Assembly: GCA_963720805.1 (NCBI GenBank)
Contig: CAVRGT010000007.1
Location: 62,001-126,000 of the forward strand
Length of the DNA stretch: 64,000 nt
DNA from: VRUE01 sp963720805
GTDB taxonomy: Bacteria > Actinomycetota > Thermoleophilia > Solirubrobacterales > 70-9
Reading direction: 5' to 3'
In this document: positions 38,054 through 48,492 of the stretch, piece by piece
Layout of the letters: every line of letters begins with the position of its first letter
Position numbering within the stretch: the first letter of the stretch is position 1
The notes under the pieces: model-generated
What the model was told of the DNA's origin: nothing
Database searches by the model: none
Seen by the model: only the letters and a program-made list of their open reading frames with translations
Made by a program: the position numbers and the translations under genes

Positions 38054-38923
38054 TTGACCCGCCTCTTCGGATTCACCCAGTTCGACTTCGCCGGCGCCCT
38101 GACGGTCGCTGACGGTCGCTACGTGATCCGCGACGGCGAGCGCGAGCAGGTGCTGGTGATCGAGACCCTCGGCGCCCCTCCCCCGGCCCGCCGCCGCCGC
38201 AAGCGACCAAGGAGTGCCGAGATCGGCGAAGCCCCGGCGGAGCTGCCGGTAGCGCGGGCAACGGTAGTGCTGGCCTTCAATCAGTTCGAGGACGAGAAGG
38301 CGGCGGCCGGCTGGCTGCGAGAGGCCACGGCAAGCGAGGACAACATCGATCGACTTGTCGAGCAAGCAATCGATGAGCTCAACCGAGCCCTGCATGCCCA
38401 AGCGGTCGCCGGCGGCGACCCGTACCCGCAGACGGTCACTCCAGCGCGGGCGACAACGATCCGGATCGGATTCGGCAGCGGCGAGGCCCTGGCCGATGGA
38501 GCCTTCACCTCGGCTCACCAGGTCGACCCTGGCCTGGGCCCAATCTCCCGCCGTCGCCAACGCGACGAGGAGCTACGCCCCCAACAGCGCCTCGCCGCCG
38601 TCCTCGGAGGCCGCGAGCGGCTAGACGCCTGCGAGACCCTCCTCCTCCGCGCCCGCGCCGACCTCGATGCGGGTCGCAATCGCGAGGCAGCACTACAACT
38701 CCGTGTAGGTCTCGAGGCACTATTGATCGAGCTCCAGGGAGCGCTCAGCAATCCCGACCACGACGAGGACATGGCCACCCTCGGGTCGCGCCGACACGAG
38801 GCGGGCGACCTCGCCAACGCATCCCTTCACGAAGACCTCGACGCACCGCAGCTTCAAGACCTTCGAGAGATACAAGCTCTCTGCGAGCGCGTTCTGCGCC
38901 GCCGCCGCATCCTGGGGAGCTGA
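38054..38923 (+). CDS. Conserved hypothetical protein, 289 aa
   Basis: TTG start at 38054, 22 bp after the hydrolase, so probably the same transcript. The N-terminal half looks like a small beta-rich domain (FGFTQFDFAGALTVADGRYVI), with a basic linker RRRRKR, then a helical C-terminus (LLLRARADLDAGRNREAALQLRVGLEALL). No membrane segment or catalytic motif. Its stop codon lies inside the left arm of hairpin B2. I do not recognise the family. Confidence 0.65.
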   Translation: MTRLFGFTQFDFAGALTVADGRYVIRDGEREQVLVIETLGAPPPARRRRKRPRSAEIGEAPAELPVARATVVLAFNQFEDEKAAAGWLREATASEDNIDRLVEQAIDELNRALHAQAVAGGDPYPQTVTPARATTIRIGFGSGEALADGAFTSAHQVDPGLGPISRRRQRDEELRPQQRLAAVLGGRERLDACETLLLRARADLDAGRNREAALQLRVGLEALLIELQGALSNPDHDEDMATLGSRRHEAGDLANASLHEDLDAPQLQDLREIQALCERVLRRRRILGS

Positions 38924-39007
38924 GTCGGGGCACCCTCGAGCGGGCGGATACTCAAAATGCCAGGCTCATTAGCCTGGCATTTGTCCGGGCGAGGGTGCCC
39001 CGACTCA
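38921..39007. repeat. Family B hairpin element, copy B2
   Basis: The outer arms at 38921-38938 and 38990-39007 are perfect 18-bp complements; the inner stem AAATGCCAGGCT/AGCCTGGCATTT (38955-38966/38971-38982) has a 4-nt loop. The blocks GGCGGATACTCAA and TGTC-GGG match B1. It lies between two convergent genes, and the TGA stops of both are the terminal bases of its arms. Confidence 0.88.
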
Positions 39008-39670
39008 GCCCGGCCCAAGGACGAGGTGGCGCGACACGACCTCGTCGAGCAGCGACTCGGCGATCGCATGAGCTTCGAGCAACTCGATCCCCTCAAGCGA
39101 AGGCACCCCGATCACGGTCAGGCCGGCGGCGCGCGCCGCGGCGACCCCTGTCGGCGAGTCCTCCAGGGCAACCACGTCCGGACCCGGCTCGACCCCGAGT
39201 CGCCGGCAAGCCTCCAGGTAGGGATCGGGCGCCGGCTTCGGCGCCGCGACTTCATGGGCGCTGAGCACGACATCAAAATGGTCGACGAAACCGACGATCT
39301 CCAGCGAGCGCTGAACGAAGATCAGCGGCGAGTTGGAGACCAGCCCGATCGGGGTGCCACGCCGCTTTAGGGCTTCAAGCAGATCACGGGCGCCAAGCAT
39401 CGCCTCAACCCCGTGCTCGAGCTCGGCGACGACCAGCTCGTTCAGCTCCTCGATCAGCTCGACCGCACGGCCGGGCTCGCCGAGGCGCCGCTCGAGGATG
39501 GCGCCGGCGATCTCGGCCGAGGTGCCGACCAGCTCGTGCTTGTGCTGCGGGGTGAAGGTGAGACCGCGGCGCTCGAAGAGGTCTTCCTCGGCACGGGTCC
39601 AGACCGACTCGGTGTCGAGCAGGAGGCCGTCGTTGTCGAAGACGACGGCGGCAGGCAAGGGCGTCTGCAT
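39005..39670 (-). CDS. HAD-superfamily hydrolase (beta-phosphoglucomutase-like)
   Basis: Protein of 221 aa from the ATG at 39670 (a second ATG lies 4 codons upstream). HAD motifs: nucleophile FDNDGLLLDTE, motif II LVSNSP, motif III lysine in AAPKPAPDPY and motif IV ALEDSPTGVAAA. This subgroup dephosphorylates small sugar phosphates. It is divergent from the hypothetical gene at 39694. Confidence 0.85.
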   Translation of the reverse strand: MQTPLPAAVVFDNDGLLLDTESVWTRAEEDLFERRGLTFTPQHKHELVGTSAEIAGAILERRLGEPGRAVELIEELNELVVAELEHGVEAMLGARDLLEALKRRGTPIGLVSNSPLIFVQRSLEIVGFVDHFDVVLSAHEVAAPKPAPDPYLEACRRLGVEPGPDVVALEDSPTGVAAARAAGLTVIGVPSLEGIELLEAHAIAESLLDEVVSRHLVLGPG

Positions 39671-39693
39671 CGCCGTGAGCATATGGTTGTCGC

Positions 39694-40140
39694 GTGCCCT
39701 TCCACGTCGAGCTGCGCAACGGCATCAATCACGCCCGCTCCTTCAACCTCAGCCGCGATCAGCTGCTGACCCAGGTCATCGCCCCCTGGATGGAGGATCT
39801 GACGTTCGAACTGGGCGAACAGGAGTGGCGTCCCGCCGAGAGCCGGTTGAAGATCCTCGAGGGGCCGCACCTCGGCGGCCCGGACCTCGCCTTCGGCCAG
39901 GGCTGGGCAAACGCCGAGCGCGCCTCCGAGAACGTGACCAAGCGCGAGCTGGCTTCGGCGCCGCCGCCGCAGCACCCGGACGCCTTCCTGGTCGAGAGCG
40001 AGGATCCGCAGGCGGCGATCGCCGCGATGCTCGACGGCCAGGGGGCGACAGCGGTCACCTGGGCCGACGCCCGCGGACGAATCGACAGCCGCGACCCCGC
40101 GGTCGCGGCTGTGATCCTTGTCGTTAAGCGGAACCCTTAA
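39694..40140 (+). CDS. Conserved hypothetical protein, 148 aa
   Basis: GTG start at 39694. It begins FHVELRNGINHARSFNLSRDQL and contains GGPDLAFGQGWANAER; there are no membrane segments. Family not recognised. Its last codons and stop (TTAA shared with the convergent usp gene) are built from a 14-nt stretch identical to the 3' part of family A elements. Confidence 0.6.
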   Translation: MPFHVELRNGINHARSFNLSRDQLLTQVIAPWMEDLTFELGEQEWRPAESRLKILEGPHLGGPDLAFGQGWANAERASENVTKRELASAPPPQHPDAFLVESEDPQAAIAAMLDGQGATAVTWADARGRIDSRDPAVAAVILVVKRNP

Positions 40141-40862
40141 GCGGAGGCGGCAGGCTCCGCCGGACCGGCCGGCTCGCCCGGAGCACTGGAGGGCGAAGCC
40201 GTGGAGGCGAAATCGACCTGGCGGCCGCGCGGCACGACCAGCACCGGGAAGCTCGCCGTCTCGACCGCGTAGTCGCTGGCGGCGCTGAGGGTGACCTTGC
40301 CGGCGGAGGACTCGGGACGCGAGCCGACGACGAGCAGATCGATGTGACCGGCGCCGGCGCGCTCCGCCACCGTGGCGCCGAGGGCCGCGGCGAGGCTCGC
40401 GGCGGTCTGAGTGGCAGCCGGGTCACCCTCGTCGATGACGCCGATCTTGTTGATGGCGACCGAGGGGTTGTCGCGCAGGCCGGCCGGAGCAACCGCGATC
40501 GCGGCCGGACCGCCGAGCAGCAGCTTGTGGGCGGGGATGCCCGGCTTGACCGTGCCCGAGGCGGTGCGGTACTCGGAGCCGAAGACGATCACGTCAGCGC
40601 CCTCGCGCTCGGCCAGCTCGGCGAGGCCGACGCTGGTGCCGGGGTTGACAACGACGTGGCGGGGCATGTCCGGTGCGCCGACCGATTCGGCGCCGCGGGC
40701 GAGCAGGTCCTCCGCCTCCTGCTCTTCCAGCGCCCCACCCTGCGAGTGGCGGACGTAGGCGAGTGAGAGGTCGCCGCCGCTGAAGGCAAGCAGGCGGCCG
40801 AGTGCGAGCGCGTCGCGGTCGTTGTCGGTGTCGTCGTAGGAAACGATGATGCGAGTGGCCAT
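40137..40862 (-). CDS. Universal stress protein (tandem Usp domains)
   Basis: Protein of 241 aa from the ATG at 40862 with AAGGAG 7 nt upstream. Two Usp-like halves: ATRIIVSYDDTDNDRDALALGRLL...DVIVFGSEYRTASGTVKPG, then a second with LLVVGSRPESSAGKVTLSAASDYAV and PVLVVPRG. The G-2x-G-9x-G-S/T ATP-binding pattern is recognisable. It is probably a nucleotide-binding stress protein, divergent from a LysR regulator that may control it. Confidence 0.82.
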   Translation of the reverse strand: MATRIIVSYDDTDNDRDALALGRLLAFSGGDLSLAYVRHSQGGALEEQEAEDLLARGAESVGAPDMPRHVVVNPGTSVGLAELAEREGADVIVFGSEYRTASGTVKPGIPAHKLLLGGPAAIAVAPAGLRDNPSVAINKIGVIDEGDPAATQTAASLAAALGATVAERAGAGHIDLLVVGSRPESSAGKVTLSAASDYAVETASFPVLVVPRGRQVDFASTASPSSAPGEPAGPAEPAASA

Positions 40863-40890
40863 CGGAATTCTCCTTGCTGGGATTAGGTCA

Positions 40891-40904
40891 ATCGAAAGTT
40901 CGAT
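40891..40904. promoter_or_regulatory. Palindrome in usp promoter region
   Basis: ATCGAA-AG-TTCGAT is a perfect 14-nt palindrome 29 bp upstream of the usp start in the usp/lysR divergent region. It may be an operator for the neighbouring LysR protein or another regulator. Confidence 0.35.
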
Positions 40905-40957
40905 CCGATCCTGCCACTCCGCTTCGATAATCACAACTGTTAATACCTATGTTGTCG

Positions 40958-40972
40958 ATAAGCTGTGCTTAT
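40958..40972. promoter_or_regulatory. Palindrome overlapping the lysR start codon
   Basis: ATAAGC-TGT-GCTTAT is a perfect inverted repeat ending in the lysR ATG (40971). LysR proteins often bind imperfect T-N11-A dyads in the shared intergenic region of a divergent pair and repress themselves, so this is a candidate autoregulatory site. Confidence 0.4.
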
Positions 40973-41888
40973 GTTGAATGCGAGCCGGCTCAAGGTGCTC
41001 CGCGAGGTCGTCAACAGCGGCTCTTTCTCTGCCGCGGCCGACGCGCTCTCCTACTCGCAGTCAGCCGTATCGCAGGCGATCGCGACCCTGGAGGGCGAGG
41101 TCGGCACGACCCTGGTCGAGCGCGACCGCGGCGGGGTGCGGCCGACTGCCGCCGGGGCCGCGCTGGTCACCCACGCCGAGGGAATCCTCGGCCGCATGGA
41201 GGCCGCCGAGACCGAGCTCGCCGCGATCGCCGGCGGCGAGGCCGGGCGCCTGCGCATCGCCTCCTTCCCCAGCGCCGGCGCGACGCTGGTGCCGCAGGCG
41301 ATCGCCGCCTTCAGCGCCGGGCACCCCGGCGTCGAGGTGACCCTGGCCGAGGGTGAGCCCGAGGAAATCGCCCCGCGCCTGCGCGGCGGCGAGTTCGACC
41401 TGGCGCTGCTCTACGAATTCGCCGGAGTCGGCGAGCGGCTTGCCGCCGGGATCCGGCGCTTCGAGCTGCTCGAAGACCCGCTCCACCTCGCCCTGCCGAG
41501 CGCCCACCCGCTGTCCCGGCGCCGCCAGGTCCGGCTCGAAGATCTGCGCGAGGAGTCATGGGTGCAGACCTCGGTCTCCGGGCCCTGCGCCCGCCACGTG
41601 GTCCGCTCCTGCCACGCCGCCGGCTTCGAGCCGCGGGTCTCCTTCGAGAGCGACGACTATCAGACGGTGCAGGGCCTGGTCGCCGCCGGGGTCGGGGTCG
41701 GCCTGATCCCGCAGCTGGCGCTCTCCGCGGTGCGCAGCGATATCCGCATCCGCGCCCTCCATCCCCAGAGCCCCGTGCGCAAGGTCTTCGCCGCCACCCG
41801 CCGCGGCGCGCCGGTGACGCCCGCCGTGGCGACCCTGCTCGACACCCTGCGCGAGGTCGCCCGCTCACACGGAACAGCCCTCCCCTAA
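40971..41888 (+). CDS. LysR-family transcriptional regulator
   Basis: Protein of 305 aa from the ATG at 40971 (an in-frame GTG lies 6 bp upstream). The N-terminal wHTH is typical (LKVLREVVNSGSFSAAADALSYSQSAVSQAI), followed by the periplasmic-binding-like effector domain (GEAGRLRIASFPSAGATLVPQAI; VAAGVGVGLIPQLAL). The ligand is unknown. Divergent from usp, with two palindromes in the shared region. Confidence 0.92.
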   Translation: MLNASRLKVLREVVNSGSFSAAADALSYSQSAVSQAIATLEGEVGTTLVERDRGGVRPTAAGAALVTHAEGILGRMEAAETELAAIAGGEAGRLRIASFPSAGATLVPQAIAAFSAGHPGVEVTLAEGEPEEIAPRLRGGEFDLALLYEFAGVGERLAAGIRRFELLEDPLHLALPSAHPLSRRRQVRLEDLREESWVQTSVSGPCARHVVRSCHAAGFEPRVSFESDDYQTVQGLVAAGVGVGLIPQLALSAVRSDIRIRALHPQSPVRKVFAATRRGAPVTPAVATLLDTLREVARSHGTALP

Positions 41889-41892
41889 AGCC

Positions 41893-41932
41893 AAAAAAGG
41901 AACCGCCCCCGGGAGAGCGCGGGGGCGGTTCC
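41893..41932 (-). terminator. Rho-independent terminator (amt side)
   Basis: GGAACCGCCCCCG (41899-41911) pairs with CGGGGGCGGTTCC (41920-41932); read on the minus strand the hairpin is followed by six T residues, the classical intrinsic form. It lies 46 bp beyond the amt stop and also just after the lysR stop, so it may serve both. Confidence 0.8.
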
Positions 41933-41977
41933 TGTCTCCTCGTTTCCGGGCTGCCAGCCGCAGCCCGGCCGTCTTGG

Positions 41978-43342
41978 TTAGACGCCTCCTCCGGCCGGGG
42001 CGGCCGGCGCGGCAGCGCCGACCCCGTCCGGGTAGCCGAGCGACGGAACATCCGAGGGGTACACCTCGTGGCCGTGGACGGCGATGTCGCCCTCCTCCAT
42101 TTCGGCCTCGCTCATCCGCAGCGGCACAACCAGGCCGACCAGCTTGAGCAGGATGAAGGTGCCGATCGCGGAGAAAGCGATCACCCACGCGGCCGTGTAG
42201 GCCTGGACCCAGAGCAGGTGCAGCCCGCCGCCGGAGATCAGACCTTCGTGTTCGCCGGCCATCAGGTTGTTGGCGAAGATGCCGACCAGGAGCCCGCCGG
42301 CGACGCCCGCGAACCCGTGCGTGTAAACCACTCCGAGTGTGTCGTCGACGTTGCGGAACGGCCGCACCCGGCTCAGGTAGTTGAGGGCCAGGTAGACGAG
42401 CGAGGAGGAGACGACCCCGATGATGATCGCTCCCCAGCCGTTGACGAAACCGGCCCCGGGAGTGATCGCGACGAGACCGACGATCATGCCGTTGACGCTG
42501 CCGATCAGGCTCGGCTTGCGGCCCGTGGCGTAGTCGAGGGCGACCCAGACGAGGAAGGCGACCGCGGTGCAGATGTTTGTATTGAGCACCGAGGCGGAGG
42601 CGACTTCTCCCGCCGAGTACCAGTCACCGCCGTTGAATCCGTTCCATCCCATCCACAGCAGACCGGCACCGACGGCGACCATTGCCAGGTTGTTCGGCGC
42701 GTCCACCTCTCGATCACGCTGCAGCCGTGGTCCAATCACCGCCGCTGCGACGAATCCCGAGACGCCGGCCGCGAGGTGGATCACGTAGCCGCCGGAGTAG
42801 TCGACGGCGCCCTGCTGGGCGAAGAAGCCACCGCCCCAGATCATGAAGGCGTTGATCGTGTAGACGAGCAGGGTCCAGAGGGCGACGAAGGGGATCCAGG
42901 CTTTGAAGTTAAAGCGCCCGAGCACCGATCCGAGCATCAGGATCGGCGTGATCGCCGCAAAGACAATCTGGAAGTAGGCCAGTGTCGACAACGGGAAGAG
43001 GAATTCTTCTTCCGGTAGGTCGCCGACGTGAGCCTGTTCGAGCAAGCTGTGGCTGCTTAGGATCGAGCCAGGCTTGCCCCACATATTCCCGAAGAAGCCA
43101 CTGGTCGCCCCGAAGATGTGAATCGGGTCTCCGAAGGCCATTTTGAAGCCTACGAGCACCCAGAGGATGAGCACGATCGCAAAAGCGACGAACGCCATCA
43201 TCATCGAGTTCACAGACCAACGCTTCTGCATAACACCGCCGTAGAGCACAACCAGGCCCGGAAGGCTCATCAGGCCCACAAGGGTCGCGGCGGTCATCTG
43301 CCACGAGTTGGCTCCTTCGTTCACCGCATCCATCCATCCCAT
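41978..43342 (-). CDS. amt: Ammonium transporter
   Basis: Protein of 454 aa with about 11 membrane helices. Amt features: the ammonium-site aromatic region GFFGNMWG/SLLEQ, the signature DYSGGYVIHLAAGVSGFVAA containing the first pore His (VIHLAAG), the second His in VVYTHGFAGVAGG, and the WNGFNGGDWYSAG loop. It conducts ammonium and usually docks a P-II protein; a P-II gene lies 8 kb away. Confidence 0.95.
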   Translation of the reverse strand: MGWMDAVNEGANSWQMTAATLVGLMSLPGLVVLYGGVMQKRWSVNSMMMAFVAFAIVLILWVLVGFKMAFGDPIHIFGATSGFFGNMWGKPGSILSSHSLLEQAHVGDLPEEEFLFPLSTLAYFQIVFAAITPILMLGSVLGRFNFKAWIPFVALWTLLVYTINAFMIWGGGFFAQQGAVDYSGGYVIHLAAGVSGFVAAAVIGPRLQRDREVDAPNNLAMVAVGAGLLWMGWNGFNGGDWYSAGEVASASVLNTNICTAVAFLVWVALDYATGRKPSLIGSVNGMIVGLVAITPGAGFVNGWGAIIIGVVSSSLVYLALNYLSRVRPFRNVDDTLGVVYTHGFAGVAGGLLVGIFANNLMAGEHEGLISGGGLHLLWVQAYTAAWVIAFSAIGTFILLKLVGLVVPLRMSEAEMEEGDIAVHGHEVYPSDVPSLGYPDGVGAAAPAAPAGGGV

Positions 43343-43501
43343 AAGAAGAGTTGGTTCCTTTCTCAGCTTGTCGCGTCTCGGACCGCTAAACCCTCCCGCC
43401 GCTGGGTCCGCGCCACTACGTACACGTGTCTAAAGATCGGCACGAAATCTTCGCCACGCTGGCGTCAAACAGGGCCAAAGGGGCCGTATATCCTGCCGCT
43501 C

Positions 43502-43819
43502 ATGCCACTTGAAGGACATTACGAACGTCAGACAACCCCCCTCTACAAGTTGAGTTCGCGGGAGCTCAAGGCGGCCTTTTGGATCCTCGCCGTGACGCTG
43601 GTCGCCCTGGTGGCGACCGTCGCCGCCACGGTCGGCGACAGCCACCCGGGACCCGCGCTCGGCTGCATCAGATCGGAGGTCGCCGGCATCGTCGGCGCCG
43701 AAACGATCAGCGCCTGCGGGCAGGAAGCGGTCGAGACCTGCACCCGCGCGTCGAAATTCAATGGCGCCAGGGCCGAAACGATCATCTCGGACTGCAGAAC
43801 GCAACAAGTCAAATTCTGA
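43502..43819 (+). CDS. Small single-pass membrane protein, 105 aa
   Basis: ATG at 43502. A hydrophobic helix (AFWILAVTLVALVATVAATV, about residues 25-44) follows a short polar N-terminus; the rest contains four cysteines (GCIRSEVAG, SACGQEAVETC, SDCRTQ) suited to an exported disulfide-bonded domain. Function unknown. It is divergent from amt. Confidence 0.6.
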   Translation: MPLEGHYERQTTPLYKLSSRELKAAFWILAVTLVALVATVAATVGDSHPGPALGCIRSEVAGIVGAETISACGQEAVETCTRASKFNGARAETIISDCRTQQVKF

Positions 43820-43850
43820 GCCGCAGCGGGCGGCCCAGGTGCTCGGCGGC

Positions 43851-44621
43851 CTAGCCCACCGCCGTCAGCAGCGCCTTCAACTCGGCGTCGACCTCGCCTT
43901 CGAGCTTGATCGAGGCGTCGCCGTCGTACGGCGTCGACCCCTTGGTGACGATCGCCAGCCTGCCGCCACGTTCGAGCGTGACGGCGGGCAGGCCCGCCAC
44001 CGGGTAAACGGCCAGTGACGAGCCGATGCAGATCAGCAGCTCCGCCCCTTCCGCCAATTCCTGAGCGCGGCGCATCGCCCGTTCGGGCAGCATCTCGCCG
44101 AAGAGCACGATGTCGGGCTTGACCGGGCCGCCGCAGGCGGCGCAGAGCGCGATCCCGTCGATGTCGAAGAGCGGGTCCATCTGGGCAAGCCCGTAGGAGG
44201 CATCACAGCGTCGGCAAGACGAGGTCTCGATCGAGCCGTGCACCTCGACCACCTCGCGCGAGCCGGCGGCGCCGTGCAGGCGGTCGATGTTCTGCGTGAT
44301 CACGCCCTCGATCAAGCCGCGCCGCTCAAGCTCGGCAAGCGCCTCGTGGGCGGCGTTGGGCCGCTTGTCACCGAGCGATTCGAAGCGCGGCCGGTAGTAA
44401 GACCAAAAACGGGCCGGGTCGTGCTCGAAGACGTCGATGTGAGCGACCTCCATCGGGTCGACATTGGCCCAGAGCCCCGTCTCCGGCGTGCGGAAATCGG
44501 GAATCCCGGACGGCACCGAGACCCCCGCCCCCGTCAGCGCCACCGTGCAACCCGACCCGCGAACCAGCTCCGCGAGCCGCTCCACCGCCGTCGACGGGCC
44601 TGAAACGTGACCTATTGACAC
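43851..44621 (-). CDS. Sir2-family NAD-dependent deacylase (sirtuin)
   Basis: About 256 aa if GTG 44621 is used; GTG 44585 is an alternative that avoids the D2 hairpin. Sirtuin motifs: LTGAGVSVPSGIPDFRTP, TQNIDRLH, catalytic His in EVHGSI, zinc CRRC...CAAC, PDIVLFGE and CIGSSLAVYP. It removes acyl groups from lysine using NAD. The upstream fused beta-oxidation gene on the same strand suggests an acyl-metabolism link (inference). Confidence 0.9.
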   Translation of the reverse strand: MSIGHVSGPSTAVERLAELVRGSGCTVALTGAGVSVPSGIPDFRTPETGLWANVDPMEVAHIDVFEHDPARFWSYYRPRFESLGDKRPNAAHEALAELERRGLIEGVITQNIDRLHGAAGSREVVEVHGSIETSSCRRCDASYGLAQMDPLFDIDGIALCAACGGPVKPDIVLFGEMLPERAMRRAQELAEGAELLICIGSSLAVYPVAGLPAVTLERGGRLAIVTKGSTPYDGDASIKLEGEVDAELKALLTAVG

Positions 44622-44636
44622 GCTTTCGGCCCGTCG
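44592..44636. repeat. Family D hairpin element, copy D2
   Basis: CGACGGGCC (44592-44600) pairs with GGCCCGTCG (44628-44636), with further GAAA/TTTC and GCGTG/CACGT-type pairing inside. It starts 4 bp after the stop of the fused dehydrogenase/hydratase gene and overlaps the upstream sirtuin start candidate. The loop resembles copy D1 (31725-31778). Confidence 0.6.
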
Positions 44637-44640
44637 GCCC

Positions 44641-46641
<2,001 letters not shown>

Positions 46642-46694
46642 TTGACTGGCTTCCTCCGAGTTTTTGGCTTGTTCGTGCGGTGGGACCGCCGGGA

Positions 46695-46719
46695 CCCCAG
46701 GCTATAGAGATGCCTGGGG
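46695..46719 (-). terminator. Hairpin at DUF2339 gene 3' end
   Basis: CCCCAGGC (46695-46702) pairs with GCCTGGGG (46712-46719) with a 9-nt loop; the TAG stop of the DUF2339 gene is at 46704-46702, so the stop lies in the hairpin. No clear T-tract follows. Confidence 0.5.
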
Positions 46720-48399
46720 CTCCGGCACTTCGACCTCTCCTTCGTCCTCCTCCGGCTTGAAGCGCTGGTAGGCGAAGGCACCGGCCATCAGCAACAGGCC
46801 CAGGGCGACGAAGGAGAGCGCCCGCGCCAGCTCTTCCAGCTCGGCGAGATCGTAGGTCCAGACCTTGGCGATCGCGACCGTCAGCAGCGCCAGGCCACCG
46901 AGGCGGGTTTTCGGCGACTTGCGCCGCATGCCCCAGATGACCGCGCCGAGGCCGGTTGCGGCCCAGAAGGCCGAGAGCCAGGCCTGGCCGATCTCGCGCG
47001 CTTCGCCACCGGCGTTGGCGCCGATCGCGTCGATGATCAGGACCGAGCCGAGGTAGACGAACCCGGCGGCGCCGACGAAGCCCGATGCGGTAGCGGCCTT
47101 CGGCTCGATTTGGCGACCCCAGTGCCAGCAGGCGAGTGCGGCACTCGCGCAGCAGGCGATCGCCACCAGGGAGCTGCCGAGGTCCTCGACTCCATCGACG
47201 ATCGCGTAGGGCGGTGCATCGACGACCAGCAAGTGCACAATCCCCAGGGCAAGGAACATGAATGCCCCGACCAGCAGCCGCTGCGCGTCCGAGAGCGTCG
47301 GCGCGGAACCGCGGTCCACGCGCGTCGCCATGTAGGCCAGAGCGGCGGCCATTGCGGACCAGACAGCGACGAGGGTAGGCCCGTCGAAGGCGTTGGCGAG
47401 CCCGATGCTGCCGAGCGCGATCCCGCCTCCGGTCAGGAGCGAGCCGATTTCGCGATGGATGCCAAGGCGAATGGCGGTACCCCCGAGCAGGAGATGGACG
47501 GCGGCAAAGCCAAAGATCCAGCAGTCGAGGGCGAATGCGGAGCTGTTGTTGATGACAACGCAGCCGGCGCAGAACACGAACACGCTGCTGCAGAGCAGCA
47601 GCAGCCAGGAAGAAACCGGGAGCTTCTCTTCGCCCCGGGCCCGCAACTCGTAGCCGAAGGCCGCGGCGGCGTAAAGGACCCAGAACCCAGCCAGGGCCGC
47701 CAGGACCGGCAGGGAGGGATCGCTGGAACCAGAAACCCCCTCAAAGGTGATGAAACCACTCTTGTAGATCCAGGAGATCAACTGAGGAGCCGAGACGGCG
47801 AAGGCGGCGAGCGACAACCAGTGCCAGCGCTGCCAGAGAAGGACACCGACACTGGCGGCGAGCGCTACGGCGACAAAGGCGATCGAGCCACCCTCGCCAG
47901 TCGTGCCGACGAGCATCGGCGCGGCCAGGGCGCCAAGCATCCCGACGCCGCCGACGAGCATCGAGGACCAGCGCACCGCGATCATCACACCGAGGACGCC
48001 GATCAGCGCCCCCAGCTCGAGGCCGAGAACGGGTGAGATCAGGTCGTAGACCTGAGCGGCGACGACGGTCGTCGCAAACAGGCCGGGAATCGCGATGGCC
48101 ACCGCCACACGGGCCACCTCGGAGCGTCCCCTCCGTTCGTGGAGCCAGACGCCGAGGACGAGGAGCGCCAAGGACCCGAACGCTGCCATCAGGATCCGAA
48201 CCTCCTCCGTGAACCAGCTGCTGTCCACGGCGCTGCGCATCAGGAAGACGATGCCGAGGAGGGTCGCGAAGCCACCGATCCAGGCCAGCACGCGACCGCC
48301 GAAGAGGCGCTCGAACTCGATTCGAGACATCGGGTTGTAAGGCGCCGGCGGGGGGTTCTCCCCGTTGCCCGCCGGTTGTTCCAGTCTCTCGCTGTGCAT
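46702..48399 (-). CDS. DUF2339 family polytopic membrane protein
   Basis: Protein of 565 aa from the ATG at 48399 with GGGGAG 5 nt upstream. After a short cytoplasmic start (MHSERLEQ; RIEFERLFGGRVLAWIGG) the protein is a long series of hydrophobic helices, roughly fourteen or more, ending in an acidic tail. The start segment FGGRVLAWIGGFATLLGIVFL is the DUF2339 signature. Function unknown; it is divergent from a TetR repressor with operator-like repeats between. Confidence 0.82.
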   Translation of the reverse strand: MHSERLEQPAGNGENPPPAPYNPMSRIEFERLFGGRVLAWIGGFATLLGIVFLMRSAVDSSWFTEEVRILMAAFGSLALLVLGVWLHERRGRSEVARVAVAIAIPGLFATTVVAAQVYDLISPVLGLELGALIGVLGVMIAVRWSSMLVGGVGMLGALAAPMLVGTTGEGGSIAFVAVALAASVGVLLWQRWHWLSLAAFAVSAPQLISWIYKSGFITFEGVSGSSDPSLPVLAALAGFWVLYAAAAFGYELRARGEEKLPVSSWLLLLCSSVFVFCAGCVVINNSSAFALDCWIFGFAAVHLLLGGTAIRLGIHREIGSLLTGGGIALGSIGLANAFDGPTLVAVWSAMAAALAYMATRVDRGSAPTLSDAQRLLVGAFMFLALGIVHLLVVDAPPYAIVDGVEDLGSSLVAIACCASAALACWHWGRQIEPKAATASGFVGAAGFVYLGSVLIIDAIGANAGGEAREIGQAWLSAFWAATGLGAVIWGMRRKSPKTRLGGLALLTVAIAKVWTYDLAELEELARALSFVALGLLLMAGAFAYQRFKPEEDEGEVEVPEPQASL

Positions 48400-48426
48400 C
48401 AGTCTCCCCTTCTGTGGATTGCTTGT

Positions 48427-48471
48427 TGACCGTCGGTTGATAACCGTAGCAATCTTGTCAACCATCGGTCA
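48427..48471. promoter_or_regulatory. TetR-type operator candidate in DUF2339/tetR intergenic region
   Basis: TGACCGTCGGTTGA (48427-48440) and TCAACCATCGGTCA (48458-48471) form an inverted repeat (12 of 14 positions complementary) in the 93-bp gap between the divergent DUF2339 and tetR genes. Such paired boxes fit a TetR dimer site controlling both. Confidence 0.6.
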
Positions 48472-48492
48472 GTAAGCCGTTACAATCAGCGC

